From NCBI GenBank assembly GCA_900317555.1, contig ONHF01000016.1:1-64000 (forward strand): a DNA stretch of 64,000 nt. Reading direction: 5' to 3'. Both the position numbers and the translations under genes were made by a program. This DNA comes from an uncultured Lachnospiraceae bacterium (GTDB taxonomy: Bacteria; Bacillota; Clostridia; Lachnospirales; Lachnospiraceae). Positions 40,179 through 49,179 of the stretch are shown here, piece by piece. The notes under the pieces were generated by a model. The model was not told the DNA's origin. It was given only the letters and a program-made list of their open reading frames with translations, and made no database searches. How positions within the stretch are numbered: the first letter of the stretch is position 1; each line of letters begins with the position of its first letter.

Positions 40179-41102
40179 ATGACAAATGACAGTGCTTTAT
40201 ACGGTGACAGAAGCTGGATACGCACGGAGACTCCGGAGCTGCATCCTGTGGATAAAAACAGACTGGACGGAACGATCGTCTACACAGCGAAAGATAAAAG
40301 CGGCGAAACGGCGTTCTCGAAGGCGTTTATTCCCAAGGGCTCCATCACAAAGAGAAGCTACATTATTATAGCGGTCTGTTCTTTCGCGGCGGTATTCGGA
40401 CTGTGGTGCTATGCATGTTTTGTCATGCATGTCAGCAGTATGTTCCTGCCTTCACCGAAGGAAGTTGTGCAGTCTGCGGCTGCCATGTTCACAGACGGCA
40501 ATTTCCTGTTCGACATCCGCATGTCCGTGCAGAGAGTCCTGATCGGCTTTCTGATTTCGGCGGTCGTCGGCATTCCTCTCGGGCTGATTATCGGTACTTA
40601 CGCGCCGATGGCTGCCTGTCTGGAGCCGCTGTTTTCCTTCTTCCGCTACCTTCCCGCTTCCGCGTTCATTCAGCTGTTCATCCTGTGGATCGGCATCGGG
40701 GAAGGCTCGAAGATCAGCATCATCATTGTCGGTTCGCTCGCGCAGATCATTCTGATGGTCGCGACCAATGTCCGGAACGTATCCGGATCGCTGATTGAGG
40801 TTTCCTACACGCTCGGCGTATCCAGAGCCGGCGTTTTCTGGAAGGTCATTCTCCGGAAAGCAATGCCGGATATCATGGACACACTCCGGATGGTTCTGGG
40901 CTGGGCGTGGACATATATCATCGTCGCCGAGATGATCGGCGCTTCGGAAGGTGTCGGCTTTATGATTACGCAGGCCGGCCGGCAGTTCCGGATTTCGAGA
41001 ATCTTTGTCGGCATTATCGTGATCGGCCTCATCGGACTGGTTCTGGATATGCTGATGATGTTCCTGAAGAGAGCTCTATTCCCCTGGAATGAGGAAAAGT
41101 AA
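40179..41102 (+). CDS. ABC transporter permease (SsuC/TauC type)
   Basis: The protein has 307 residues. A hydrophilic N-terminal 60 residues precede six membrane helices. The EAA-type loop SLIEVSYTLGVSRAGVFWKV (about 204-223) contacts the ATPase. The N-terminal extension is longer than usual in this family. Confidence 0.9.
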   Translation: MTNDSALYGDRSWIRTETPELHPVDKNRLDGTIVYTAKDKSGETAFSKAFIPKGSITKRSYIIIAVCSFAAVFGLWCYACFVMHVSSMFLPSPKEVVQSAAAMFTDGNFLFDIRMSVQRVLIGFLISAVVGIPLGLIIGTYAPMAACLEPLFSFFRYLPASAFIQLFILWIGIGEGSKISIIIVGSLAQIILMVATNVRNVSGSLIEVSYTLGVSRAGVFWKVILRKAMPDIMDTLRMVLGWAWTYIIVAEMIGASEGVGFMITQAGRQFRISRIFVGIIVIGLIGLVLDMLMMFLKRALFPWNEEK

Positions 41103-41119
41103 TATTGCAAGGAGTGCGG

Positions 41120-41998
41120 ATGATGAAAAAGACTGTACTGAATACAGATTATCCTGTAGACGAAAATGTATATTATGAAGACGGGCAGGGACAGTTTTAC
41201 CGTCTGCACAACGGCGTGGACATTATTGGTGTGACCAAACAGTTCAGGACCAAAAAGAGTACAGTGCAGGCATTGCAGGAAATCAATCTGCATGTCCACA
41301 ACAGTGAGTTCATCTCGATCCTCGGCACGAGCGGCTGCGGCAAAAGCACACTTCTTCGCATGGTCGGCGGCTTCGAAACGCCGACGACCGGTAAAATTTT
41401 CTGCCACAAGAAGGAAGTGACAAGGCCCGGCGCCTCGATCGGTATGGTTTTCCAGTCCTATACGCTGTTTCCGTGGCTTACCGTACGTGAAAACATCGCC
41501 TTCGGACTCAAAGAACTCAAGTACCACACACCTTCGGAAAGTAAAGAGATCGTGGAAAGATATATCGATCTTGTCGGGCTGCGCGGCTTTGAGAATCAGT
41601 ATCCGAAATCTCTTTCCGGCGGCATGAAACAGAGAGTCGCGCTTGCGCGGTCCCTCGCGACGGACCCGAGTGTTCTTCTTCTGGACGAGCCGTTCGGCGC
41701 GCTGGACATGCAGACGAGAGGCGTCATGCAGGAGCTGCTGATAGATATCTGGCAGAAATCGCCCAAAACAATTCTGATGGTCACGCACGACATTGATGAA
41801 GCGATTTTCCTTGCGGACCGTGTCGTGATCATGAGTGCAAGACCCGGCAGAGTCCGTGAAATTCTCGATATCGATCTGGAAAGGCCCAGAAACTACCATG
41901 TCAAGAGTACGCCCGCTTTCGCGGCTTACCGTGAGCACTGTACGGAAATCATCCGGGAAGAGAGCAGCAAGCTGCTGGTGAATGCGCATGCGGGCTGA
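41120..41998 (+). CDS. ABC transporter ATPase (SsuB/TauB type)
   Basis: The protein has 292 residues. The start is placed at the ATG after AAGGAGTGCGG. Walker A GTSGCGKST (about 73-81), Q-loop VFQSYTLFPW, signature LSGGMKQR (about 168-175), Walker B VLLLDEPFGALD (about 189-200) and switch MVTHDIDEA are complete. A 35-residue N-terminal extension (NTDYPVDENVYYEDGQGQFY) is unusual. It powers uptake with the two preceding genes. Confidence 0.93.
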   Translation: MMKKTVLNTDYPVDENVYYEDGQGQFYRLHNGVDIIGVTKQFRTKKSTVQALQEINLHVHNSEFISILGTSGCGKSTLLRMVGGFETPTTGKIFCHKKEVTRPGASIGMVFQSYTLFPWLTVRENIAFGLKELKYHTPSESKEIVERYIDLVGLRGFENQYPKSLSGGMKQRVALARSLATDPSVLLLDEPFGALDMQTRGVMQELLIDIWQKSPKTILMVTHDIDEAIFLADRVVIMSARPGRVREILDIDLERPRNYHVKSTPAFAAYREHCTEIIREESSKLLVNAHAG

Positions 41999-42087
41999 AA
42001 GCGCCAGCCCCTTTGCGGATTCGCACGGGGCGGAAGCGCGGCAGGCTCCCGGTGCATGCGCACGGGTCTGAAGAGAGGAGGCGTTAT

Positions 42088-43332
42088 ATGCCGGTTCTTC
42101 TTGAGGAAGATCTTTCCTATCCATTGCCGGAAATGCTGCCGGTAAAACAGCATTTTGACGACACGCGTCTTGTCGATGTCCGGGGCAGGCTTCTGACATC
42201 GCTTCATCAAAAATCCATTCTGTCCATGCTGCGGCCCGGAATGCGCACAGCGGTTGCGGTCGGCTCCCGCGGCATTGACAATCTTGCACTGATCGTACAG
42301 ACAACTATCCGGTTTTTAACAGAACAAGGCTGCCGGCCGTTTATTGTATCCGCCATGGGAAGTCATGGCGGGGGAACGCCCGAAGGACAGAAGACCGTGC
42401 TGGAAGGCTACGGCATTACGGAAGAAGCGATGGGCGTTCCGGTGATTACGGACACAGATACCATCTGTATCGGCAGCAGGGGGAACGGGCTTCCGGTCTA
42501 TTGGGACGCCGCCGCGGCGAACGCGGATCTGGTTATCCCGATCAACCGGATTAAGCTGCATACGGATTTTGAAGGCCCCCTGCAGAGCGGCCTCTGCAAA
42601 ATGCTGGCGATCGGTCTCGGCGATCAGAAGGGCTGTTCGATGCTGCATGAGACGGCGCCGGAGGAGTTTGCCGCCGCGCTTGAAGAAACTGCAAGGCTGA
42701 TCATAAAGACGCAGAAGATCGGGTTCGGCGTCGGCATTATGGAAAACGCGCTGGACCATACCTGTCACATTGAAGCCATTCCTGCATCTATAATGATCGG
42801 GCGGGAGAAGGAGCTTGCAAGGGATTGTGTCCGGCTGATGCCGTTTCTGCGGATACAAAAGGCGGATATTCTGATTGTCGATGAAATCGGCAAGGAAATT
42901 TCCGGTGCCGGGTATGATCCGAATATCCTTGGGAGAAGCAGTCTCCTTCATGGAAAACGCCTGCATGTGCCGGAATTTCAAAGGATGGTTCTTCTTGATG
43001 TGACGGAGAAGTCTCACGGTAACGCGATCGGTCTCGGGCAGTTCGATGTGATCACAAAGAATGTTTTTGAGAAGATGGATTTCGAGAGTGTTTATGCGAA
43101 CGCACTTGCCGTGCGTGCGCCGGAGGACGCGCGGATTCCGGTCATCGCCAGGGACAGAGAAGAGGCAGTCCGGATTGCGCTCAAATGCTGCCGCGGCATT
43201 GATTACCGGCAGCCGCGGATTCTGGAGATCCACAATACGCTTTCACTGCAGACAATCTATATTTCGCCGGCGATGCTGGACGAGGTGTGGGATAATAAGG
43301 ATCTCACGCTGCTGCAGCCCGCACGGCTTTGA
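42088..43332 (+). CDS. LarA-family (lactate racemase domain) protein
   Basis: The protein has 414 residues from the ATG after GAGAGGAGGCGTTAT. AMGSHGGGTPEGQKTVLEGY (about 90-109) is the LarA signature. HTDFEGPLQSGLCKMLAIGL (about 156-175) contains the conserved His/Lys region, where LarA attaches its nickel-pincer cofactor. LarA paralogues racemise or epimerise various 2-hydroxy acids. No cofactor-synthesis genes (larB, larC, larE) are in the window. The substrate is probably a hydroxy acid of the neighbouring pathway. Confidence 0.8.
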   Translation: MPVLLEEDLSYPLPEMLPVKQHFDDTRLVDVRGRLLTSLHQKSILSMLRPGMRTAVAVGSRGIDNLALIVQTTIRFLTEQGCRPFIVSAMGSHGGGTPEGQKTVLEGYGITEEAMGVPVITDTDTICIGSRGNGLPVYWDAAAANADLVIPINRIKLHTDFEGPLQSGLCKMLAIGLGDQKGCSMLHETAPEEFAAALEETARLIIKTQKIGFGVGIMENALDHTCHIEAIPASIMIGREKELARDCVRLMPFLRIQKADILIVDEIGKEISGAGYDPNILGRSSLLHGKRLHVPEFQRMVLLDVTEKSHGNAIGLGQFDVITKNVFEKMDFESVYANALAVRAPEDARIPVIARDREEAVRIALKCCRGIDYRQPRILEIHNTLSLQTIYISPAMLDEVWDNKDLTLLQPARL

Positions 43333-43407
43333 CAAAGAGCTGCCGCGGCGGTAATGCCGGAATTGTCCTTGCATTAACGCGGCTTCTGTTTTGACGGAAA
43401 CTGCGTT

Positions 43408-44418
43408 ATGATAGAGGGCATGAAAAGAATACTTATGATCGCAACCGGAGGCACGATTGCCTGTAAACCGAACCGCAGCGGCCGGCTTTCTCCGAAAATC
43501 ACATCATCCGAACTCCTTGAGTATGTCCCGGAGCTCGCGCAGATCTGTGCGGTCGAAGCGCGTCAGTTATACAACATTGATTCCACGAACATGGGACCCG
43601 CGCAGTGGCCGGGGATCGTCAATATGATCCGTGAAAACTGGGGGATGTATGACGGCTTTGTCATTACGCATGGAACGGATACAATGGCATATACTGCCGC
43701 GGCGCTCAGCTACATGATTCAGAATCCTGCCTGCCCGATTGTTTTGACGGGAAGCCAGAAGTCGATTTACAGCAGAGATACAGACGCACGCAAAAATCTG
43801 CTGCAGGCCTTTCGTTACGCGGCGGCGGACGGTGCGTTTGGCGTTCAGATTGTCTTTGACGGACATGTGATTCTGGGAACGAGGGCAAGAAAAGTCCGCT
43901 CGAAAAGCTATAACGCGTTTTCAAGTATCGATTATCCGGATACCGCGGTATTTCGCGGCGATCATCTGATCCGGTATCTCGATGCTCCTGCGCAGCGTCC
44001 GCCGATGCGCTTCTACACGGAACTGGATCCGGCGGTCTTTGTACTGCGTCTGATTCCCGGCGTAACGGCAGGTATTTTTGATTATCTGAAAGAGCATTAT
44101 GACGCTCTGATTATTGAGGGTTTCGGTGTCGGCGGTTTGCCGGACAGCGGTAACGGCGCGCTTTTGAAAGCCCTTTCGGAGTGGTCGGCTGCCGGGAAAA
44201 TTGCGGTTTTTTCGACGCAGGTGCAGCACGAAGGCAGCGATCTGGAGATTTATGAGGTCGGCCGCGGCGCCCTCGAACTTCCCGGCGTTTATGATGCCCA
44301 TGATATGACGCCCGAAGCGATCGTGACCAAGCTGATGTGGGCGCTCGGCCAGACCCGCGATCAGGCGGAAGCTGGAAAGCTGTTTACAGAGGAAGTCAGT
44401 CACGATGTATGTGAATAG
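43408..44418 (+). CDS. ansA: L-asparaginase (type I, AnsA-like)
   Basis: The protein has 336 residues. The catalytic threonines lie in IATGGTIA (about 11-18) and THGTDTMAYTA (about 91-101). It hydrolyses asparagine to aspartate and ammonia. No signal peptide is present, so it is cytoplasmic. The start is ATG 43408 or 43420; neither has a strong ribosome binding site. Confidence 0.92.
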   Translation: MIEGMKRILMIATGGTIACKPNRSGRLSPKITSSELLEYVPELAQICAVEARQLYNIDSTNMGPAQWPGIVNMIRENWGMYDGFVITHGTDTMAYTAAALSYMIQNPACPIVLTGSQKSIYSRDTDARKNLLQAFRYAAADGAFGVQIVFDGHVILGTRARKVRSKSYNAFSSIDYPDTAVFRGDHLIRYLDAPAQRPPMRFYTELDPAVFVLRLIPGVTAGIFDYLKEHYDALIIEGFGVGGLPDSGNGALLKALSEWSAAGKIAVFSTQVQHEGSDLEIYEVGRGALELPGVYDAHDMTPEAIVTKLMWALGQTRDQAEAGKLFTEEVSHDVCE

Positions 44419-44430
44419 GATATACACATT

Positions 44431-44462
44431 TGCGGGGGCCTGTGGATAACAGGCCCCCGCAA
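44431..44462. terminator. G/C-rich hairpin after ansA
   Basis: GCGGGGGCCTGT and ACAGGCCCCCGC pair perfectly around a short GGATA loop. There is no long T-run on the plus strand, but the stability makes a terminator or transcript-end stabiliser likely. Confidence 0.65.
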
Positions 44463-44543
44463 AGCGGTTTTATTGATAATCTGTTCCTGTCAGATAATTA
44501 TAGAACGCGTTGTTGCAGCGCGGCGGCGAAGGGAGAAAGAGGG

Positions 44544-45341
44544 ATGTATCAGGATGCCAGCGTGATGCTTGGAGAAAGCAAAATGGATTATGCCGCATTC
44601 GGACAGGGAAAGAAGATTCTCGTTGTTCTGCCCGGTCTGTCGGACGGCCTTATGAGCGTAAAGGGAAAGGCGTGGATGCTGTCTCTTCCTTATAAAAAGT
44701 TCCTGCAAAACTACACAATCTATATGTTCAGCAGGAAAGATCCGATGCCGGACGGATATTCGATCCGCGAGATGGCGCGCGATCAGGCGCTGGCGCTTCG
44801 AAAGCTTGGAATTGAGAAATGCTGTCTGATGGGCGTTTCGCAGGGCGGTATGATCGCGCAGTACATGGCGGCTGACTCGCCGGAGTTTGTCAGCAAATTG
44901 ATTCTTGCCGTTACCGCGCCGAACGCGGCTCCGCTCCTGCAGGAAACGGTTGGCGGCTGGATCACACTTGCGGAACGCGGCGATTATGCCGCGCTTCTTA
45001 CAGATACGGCGCGAAAGATGTATTCGGAAGCGTATTATAAGAAGAATAAGAAGATATTTCCGCTCCTCGCGAAGCTGATGAAGCCCGAAGGAGCAGAAAG
45101 GTTTCTGATCAATGCCCGTGCGATTCTTTCATTCGATGCAGGGAAAGAGCTGACAAAGATTTCCTGCCCTACGCTGATTCTTGCGGGCAGCGATGACCGT
45201 GTGGTCGGTCCGGAAGCTGCCTTCGCGCTTTGTGAGGGAATTCCCGGCAGCAGGCTGCATGTCTATGAAGGACTTGGGCATGGCGCGTATGAGGAAGCCC
45301 GGGACTTTTATGACAGGGTGCTGGAATTTTGTGAAGAGTAG
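44544..45341 (+). CDS. alpha/beta hydrolase
   Basis: The protein has 265 residues from the ATG after GGGAGAAAGAGGG. The nucleophile motif G-V-S-Q-G-G-M (Ser about 100), Asp in LAGSDDRVVGPE (about 217) and His in GLGHGAYEEA (about 245) form the triad. It is cytoplasmic; substrate unknown. Upstream in-frame codons lack a start with a usable ribosome binding site. Confidence 0.85.
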   Translation: MYQDASVMLGESKMDYAAFGQGKKILVVLPGLSDGLMSVKGKAWMLSLPYKKFLQNYTIYMFSRKDPMPDGYSIREMARDQALALRKLGIEKCCLMGVSQGGMIAQYMAADSPEFVSKLILAVTAPNAAPLLQETVGGWITLAERGDYAALLTDTARKMYSEAYYKKNKKIFPLLAKLMKPEGAERFLINARAILSFDAGKELTKISCPTLILAGSDDRVVGPEAAFALCEGIPGSRLHVYEGLGHGAYEEARDFYDRVLEFCEE

Positions 45342-45404
45342 GAATGCATCGCGCGGTGGCCGCCCCGCACCCCACCGGAAAATTCATCACCATGGAGATT
45401 CAAT

Positions 45405-46151
45405 ATGAGCCTTTACGCTATCGGCGATCTGCACCTGCATTATCAGTCTGTACTGAAGTCACAGGCACAACTGCATGACCGCGTTTGGAAAAATCACGAA
45501 GAGAAATTTAGAAGAAACTGCGACGCATTGCTGACAGAGGAAGATACGCTTGTCCTCGTCGGCGATCACAGCTGGGGAAAGAAGCTGTCAGAGTGTACGC
45601 AGGATTTACAGTATATCAGCGATCTGCCGGGAAGAAAGATTTTGACGAGGGGAAATCATGACCATTTCTGGGAAGTGAATAAGACCGGACAATTGAACAA
45701 GTTGTATAAGCCTGCGCTTACATTTTTGCAGGACAGCTACGAAAGCTACCGGGATTACGCGCTTGTCGGAACAAAAGGATATACTTTCGAGGGCCCGTTC
45801 TATCTTGACCACCGGGGAAGAATCACGGGCTGGGATGAGAAGGAAGAAGAGCACGCAAAGAAACTTGTGGAAAGAGAGCTTGTGCGGCTGCGGAAATCCT
45901 TTGATTTAGCGAGGGCAGCCGGATACCGCAAATTTATCATGTTTCTGCATTATCCGCCGACTAATATTCTTGAGGAGCGCAGCGGATTTACGGACATGGC
46001 GGAAGAGTTCGGCGCGGAGCAGGTAATTTACGCGCACTGTCATGGAGAAGCGAGATTTCACGACAGCATACAGGGTGAGTTTCGCGGAAGAAATTATCAA
46101 CTGGTATCGGGCGATTATCTGAAATGGAAGCCCTTTAAGATATTGGACTGA
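45405..46151 (+). CDS. metallophosphoesterase
   Basis: The protein has 248 residues. The calcineurin-like motifs are complete: IGDLHLHY (about 6-13), GDHSWG (about 53), RGNHDHFW (about 80-87), LHYPP (about 181) and HCHGEARF (about 206-213). It belongs to a Firmicute group of small cytoplasmic phosphoesterases whose substrate is not known. It is unrelated in sequence detail to the phosphoesterase at 6461. Confidence 0.88.
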   Translation: MSLYAIGDLHLHYQSVLKSQAQLHDRVWKNHEEKFRRNCDALLTEEDTLVLVGDHSWGKKLSECTQDLQYISDLPGRKILTRGNHDHFWEVNKTGQLNKLYKPALTFLQDSYESYRDYALVGTKGYTFEGPFYLDHRGRITGWDEKEEEHAKKLVERELVRLRKSFDLARAAGYRKFIMFLHYPPTNILEERSGFTDMAEEFGAEQVIYAHCHGEARFHDSIQGEFRGRNYQLVSGDYLKWKPFKILD

Positions 46152-46207
46152 ATACGGCCTGCCCGGCGCGGCGCGGGGAAATTGAATCAGCGCAGCAGGG
46201 CAGGCTT

Positions 46208-46375
46208 CATGCAATATCGGGCCAGATGTGAAATTTGTCTTGGAATATCTATGCAAACGAGCAAGGTGCGGGCCGTATTGCCTGAAAATCAGCCAAATCT
46301 ATGCAATGGCGGCCCGCACAAGAAATTTGTCTTGGAAAATCTATGCAAAATGAGGCTGTGGCCCGATATTGCATG
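46208..46375 (+). repeat. 168-bp nested palindromic repeat, copy A
   Basis: Outer 16-bp perfect inverted repeats (46208-46223 and 46360-46375, CATGCAATATCGGGCC and its complement) enclose two direct copies of a 28-base motif (46230-46257 and 46322-46349). An inner stem pairs 46266-46281 with 46303-46319. The same layout and most of the sequence recur on the opposite strand at about 58308-58475. It is non-coding and MITE-like or a large structured RNA; it lies just downstream of the phosphoesterase gene. Confidence 0.75.
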
Positions 46376-46545
46376 AAACGGAACAGCCCGGCTGCCGGGG
46401 GGAACAAACTACGCGTCATCGCGGAACAGCCCGGCCACGCGGCGGAGTAAACCCGCCGCCAGCCACACGGCCCACCCGCCGCCAGCCGCGCGGCAACAGC
46501 CCATCCGCCATCCGCCGCAACAGCCACAGCTTGCACCCGCTCTCA

Positions 46546-47790
46546 TCAAAAATGCCTGTGCGCCTCCCGGAACTGCGCCGGCGAAGAGCCGGTCTCATCC
46601 TTGAAAACCTTGGAGAAAAAGTTCCGGTTCCCGAAGTGCAGCTGCTCGGAAATGTCATCAATGCTCATCCTCGTCGTAACGAGCAGATACGAAGCATGTT
46701 CAATCCGCGATTTCTTGATGTAGGAGTTGATGCTCATGCCGGTTTCTGTTTTGAATTTCTTGGAGAGGTAATACCTGCTGTATCCGATCCGGTCCGCCAG
46801 CAGATCGATGCCGAGTTTCTCGCAAGGATGCGCGTCGATGTAATCCGTGCAGGCAACAATCTCCTTTGACCAGGCCGGCCTCCCTTTGTGGTTGTGCACC
46901 TGAAACAGAAGATCCTCAAAAAGACAGTGGCAGACCTGCATGATCTCTGCGTTTGTCGTGGCAATCGTCAGATTTTTCAGGTAGATGGCCGACTTGGTGT
47001 AAGCGGAGTCCGGCGATATGCCGCCCTCAATCGCCGCCTGTATGCAATGCCCGCAGAAGACCGTCGCATATTGCCTGGCAACAGGAATAGACTCGCCGAT
47101 GATTGCCTCAAAGAGGTGCAGCGTTGATGAAGCAGACGGAATCTTTTCCTTATAATGAATGTCGCCGGTGCGGATATAATTGATGATTCCGGATTCGAAC
47201 GCGAAAAAGTCGGCATAATTGCCGCGCCTGCCGGAGGAAGCGTCGTCCGGCTCTTCGAAGCTTTGAAAGGTCATCTCCGAAGCCTTAATATAACGGCCGG
47301 TCACGCAGTAATGCAGCATCATTGTGTCCCGGAAGAACTCCGGTACGGGGATGGTTTTGATCGCCTTCAGGTACCTTATGAACTTGGGCTTCCAGCTTGC
47401 CCGGATCTGCGGATTTTTCAGGATATCGGCAATCGTCTCTTCCATAAGCGGTGACGACAAAACAGGCCCGAGCGTATACAGCAGATCCGCCTCCGCATCT
47501 TCATCCTGCTCGTAGATGACGCTCCACATCAGTCCGTACTTCGTCGTTATGATAAGCGGTCCGGAATTTTCCCGTCCGAACGCGATCGCTTCATCCAGCC
47601 TTCCCGACGAACGAAAAAGCGTGTCATAGATCGCGTGTTTCGCGTTGGTCGTAAGGAGTGTGCCGGAAACGGTATACGTCGAGACAACCATCTGCGTGCC
47701 GCATTGGAGAAGATCTGTTAACAGTCCGACGCGCATTGCAACTTCGTCAGAGGAGAGCTGCAGGTTTTCGGATTCTTTTTCTTTGTCCAT
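46546..47790 (-). CDS. AraC-family regulator
   Basis: The protein has 414 residues. The C-terminal 100 residues hold two HTH motifs (GIDLLADRIGYSRYYLSKKF and SIDDISEQLHFGNRNFFSKV). The N-terminal 300 residues are a helical sensor region that I cannot place, beginning with a PocR-like ligand patch (LLQCGTQMVVSTYTVSGTLL). It lies downstream of, and in the same direction as, the dehydrogenase gene, which it may control. Confidence 0.85.
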   Translation of the reverse strand: MDKEKESENLQLSSDEVAMRVGLLTDLLQCGTQMVVSTYTVSGTLLTTNAKHAIYDTLFRSSGRLDEAIAFGRENSGPLIITTKYGLMWSVIYEQDEDAEADLLYTLGPVLSSPLMEETIADILKNPQIRASWKPKFIRYLKAIKTIPVPEFFRDTMMLHYCVTGRYIKASEMTFQSFEEPDDASSGRRGNYADFFAFESGIINYIRTGDIHYKEKIPSASSTLHLFEAIIGESIPVARQYATVFCGHCIQAAIEGGISPDSAYTKSAIYLKNLTIATTNAEIMQVCHCLFEDLLFQVHNHKGRPAWSKEIVACTDYIDAHPCEKLGIDLLADRIGYSRYYLSKKFKTETGMSINSYIKKSRIEHASYLLVTTRMSIDDISEQLHFGNRNFFSKVFKDETGSSPAQFREAHRHF

Positions 47791-47898
47791 TTCACTTCCT
47801 CCATGCAGGAGAAACGGCTGCCGCGCTTTCCTGCAAAGGCCGCCCGGATTATCGCTCCGGCTGCATGGGTTACGCCGCCCGGGCGGCGTAACCCATGC

Positions 47899-49014
47899 TC
47901 AATCTACATAATTCCACTCGGAAGGATCGCTCCAGCCGCGTTCGCCGAGGTATTTGTCGAGCGGCAGCTTTTCAATCTGTTCTTTGGAAAGTCCGGAATT
48001 CGTAAGCTTCGCAAAACCGCTCTTCTGATCGCTGCTGCCGAAACGGTCCGACTCCTTCAAAACATTCAGCATCGGTTCACCGGCTTCGAAGCGGCGTTTG
48101 TTTTCCCGGATAATTTCAATCGAACGCTTCGCCCGGTCCGGTACCTGCGGCGTTGTATGCGGCGTGATATAAACCTGCTGCATAGTCCAGAGCGGATGAC
48201 CCTGCGGAAGCGGCTCCTCTTCGAGCACATCCAGACCAGCGCCGCCGATTTCGCCGCTGCGTAGAGCTTCCAGCAGGGCGTTCGTGTCCACGATGCCGCC
48301 ACGCGCGATGTTGATAAGGAAGGCGTCTTTCTTCATCTTGCGGAAAGCTTCCGCGTCAAACATATGATAGGTTTCGTCGGTCAACGCAAGCGTCAGAATG
48401 ATGAAATCACATTCCGCAAGCAGGGTGTCAATCGAATCCCCATCGGAACCTGCAAATCTGTGCCGGATGTAATCCATCCCGCGAACAGGAAATTTATCAA
48501 AGGCATAAATGTCCATCCCGAACGCGTGCAGGCGCTCCGCGAGCATCCGTCCGTTATTGCCCATGCCGACGATGCCGGCTTTGCGGCCGTAAAGCCCTTT
48601 CCATGTGTTCGAGCCGTCCACACCCCAGTGACCGGCCGCCTGCGCAGCCAGCAGTTCCTTCGTATGATAGCAGTGCTGCAGCATGAAATAGACCGCATGC
48701 TCTGCAAGAACCGGCGCGCTTCTGCCCGCGGCACCGGTGACAATGAAATCTTTCGCAAAAACTTCATCCCGCGCGGAACCGTTGAGCCCCGCGTGGTCGC
48801 AGGCAACCCATTTGAGCGTGTTTTGCCCGAGAAGACAGTCGTCGACGTCGCCGAGCAGAATCGCGACATCCGCGTCCCTTGCTTCCTGCGCGAGTTTTTC
48901 CTTGTCATAGAAATTTACGTAGACAAAGTCCGCTTCCGGAAAAACATTCCGCAGCGCATGATAATTTTCCTTGTTATACCAGACAGTAGAGACAACTTTT
49001 CTGATTTTCGGCAT
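47899..49014 (-). CDS. D-isomer 2-hydroxyacid dehydrogenase
   Basis: The protein has 371 residues. The NAD-binding motif GIVGMGNNGRMLAERL (about 147-162), Arg in NIARGGIVDTNAL (about 242-254), Glu in GLDVLEEEPLPQ (about 269-280) and His in TPHTTPQV (about 298) form the active site. The C-terminus extends about 50 residues beyond the usual end (KESDRFGSSDQKSGFAKLTN onward). It interconverts a 2-keto acid and a D-2-hydroxy acid. Confidence 0.88.
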   Translation of the reverse strand: MPKIRKVVSTVWYNKENYHALRNVFPEADFVYVNFYDKEKLAQEARDADVAILLGDVDDCLLGQNTLKWVACDHAGLNGSARDEVFAKDFIVTGAAGRSAPVLAEHAVYFMLQHCYHTKELLAAQAAGHWGVDGSNTWKGLYGRKAGIVGMGNNGRMLAERLHAFGMDIYAFDKFPVRGMDYIRHRFAGSDGDSIDTLLAECDFIILTLALTDETYHMFDAEAFRKMKKDAFLINIARGGIVDTNALLEALRSGEIGGAGLDVLEEEPLPQGHPLWTMQQVYITPHTTPQVPDRAKRSIEIIRENKRRFEAGEPMLNVLKESDRFGSSDQKSGFAKLTNSGLSKEQIEKLPLDKYLGERGWSDPSEWNYVD

Positions 49015-49179
49015 TTCGCATCCTTTCCGGCAAGCCCGGACAAGCCGGGCAATCCATTAAACTGCAGTACAGTATAGCCGGAAAGGACGCAATATGTTAT
49101 ATGCATATTCAATTCTATATACGCATAATAGATAAACTAAGTAAAGAAACGAAATGTCGTATAAAAAATATAATATAAA

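Noticed and set aside
46208..46375. CRISPR-like array from the repeated 28-base motif
   Set aside because: There are only two copies, spaced by an inverted-repeat stem instead of a unique spacer, and no cas genes are present.
46369..46869. plus-strand frame over the G/C-rich region downstream of the repeat
   Set aside because: It is low-complexity sequence overlapping the AraC gene on the other strand, with no start signal.
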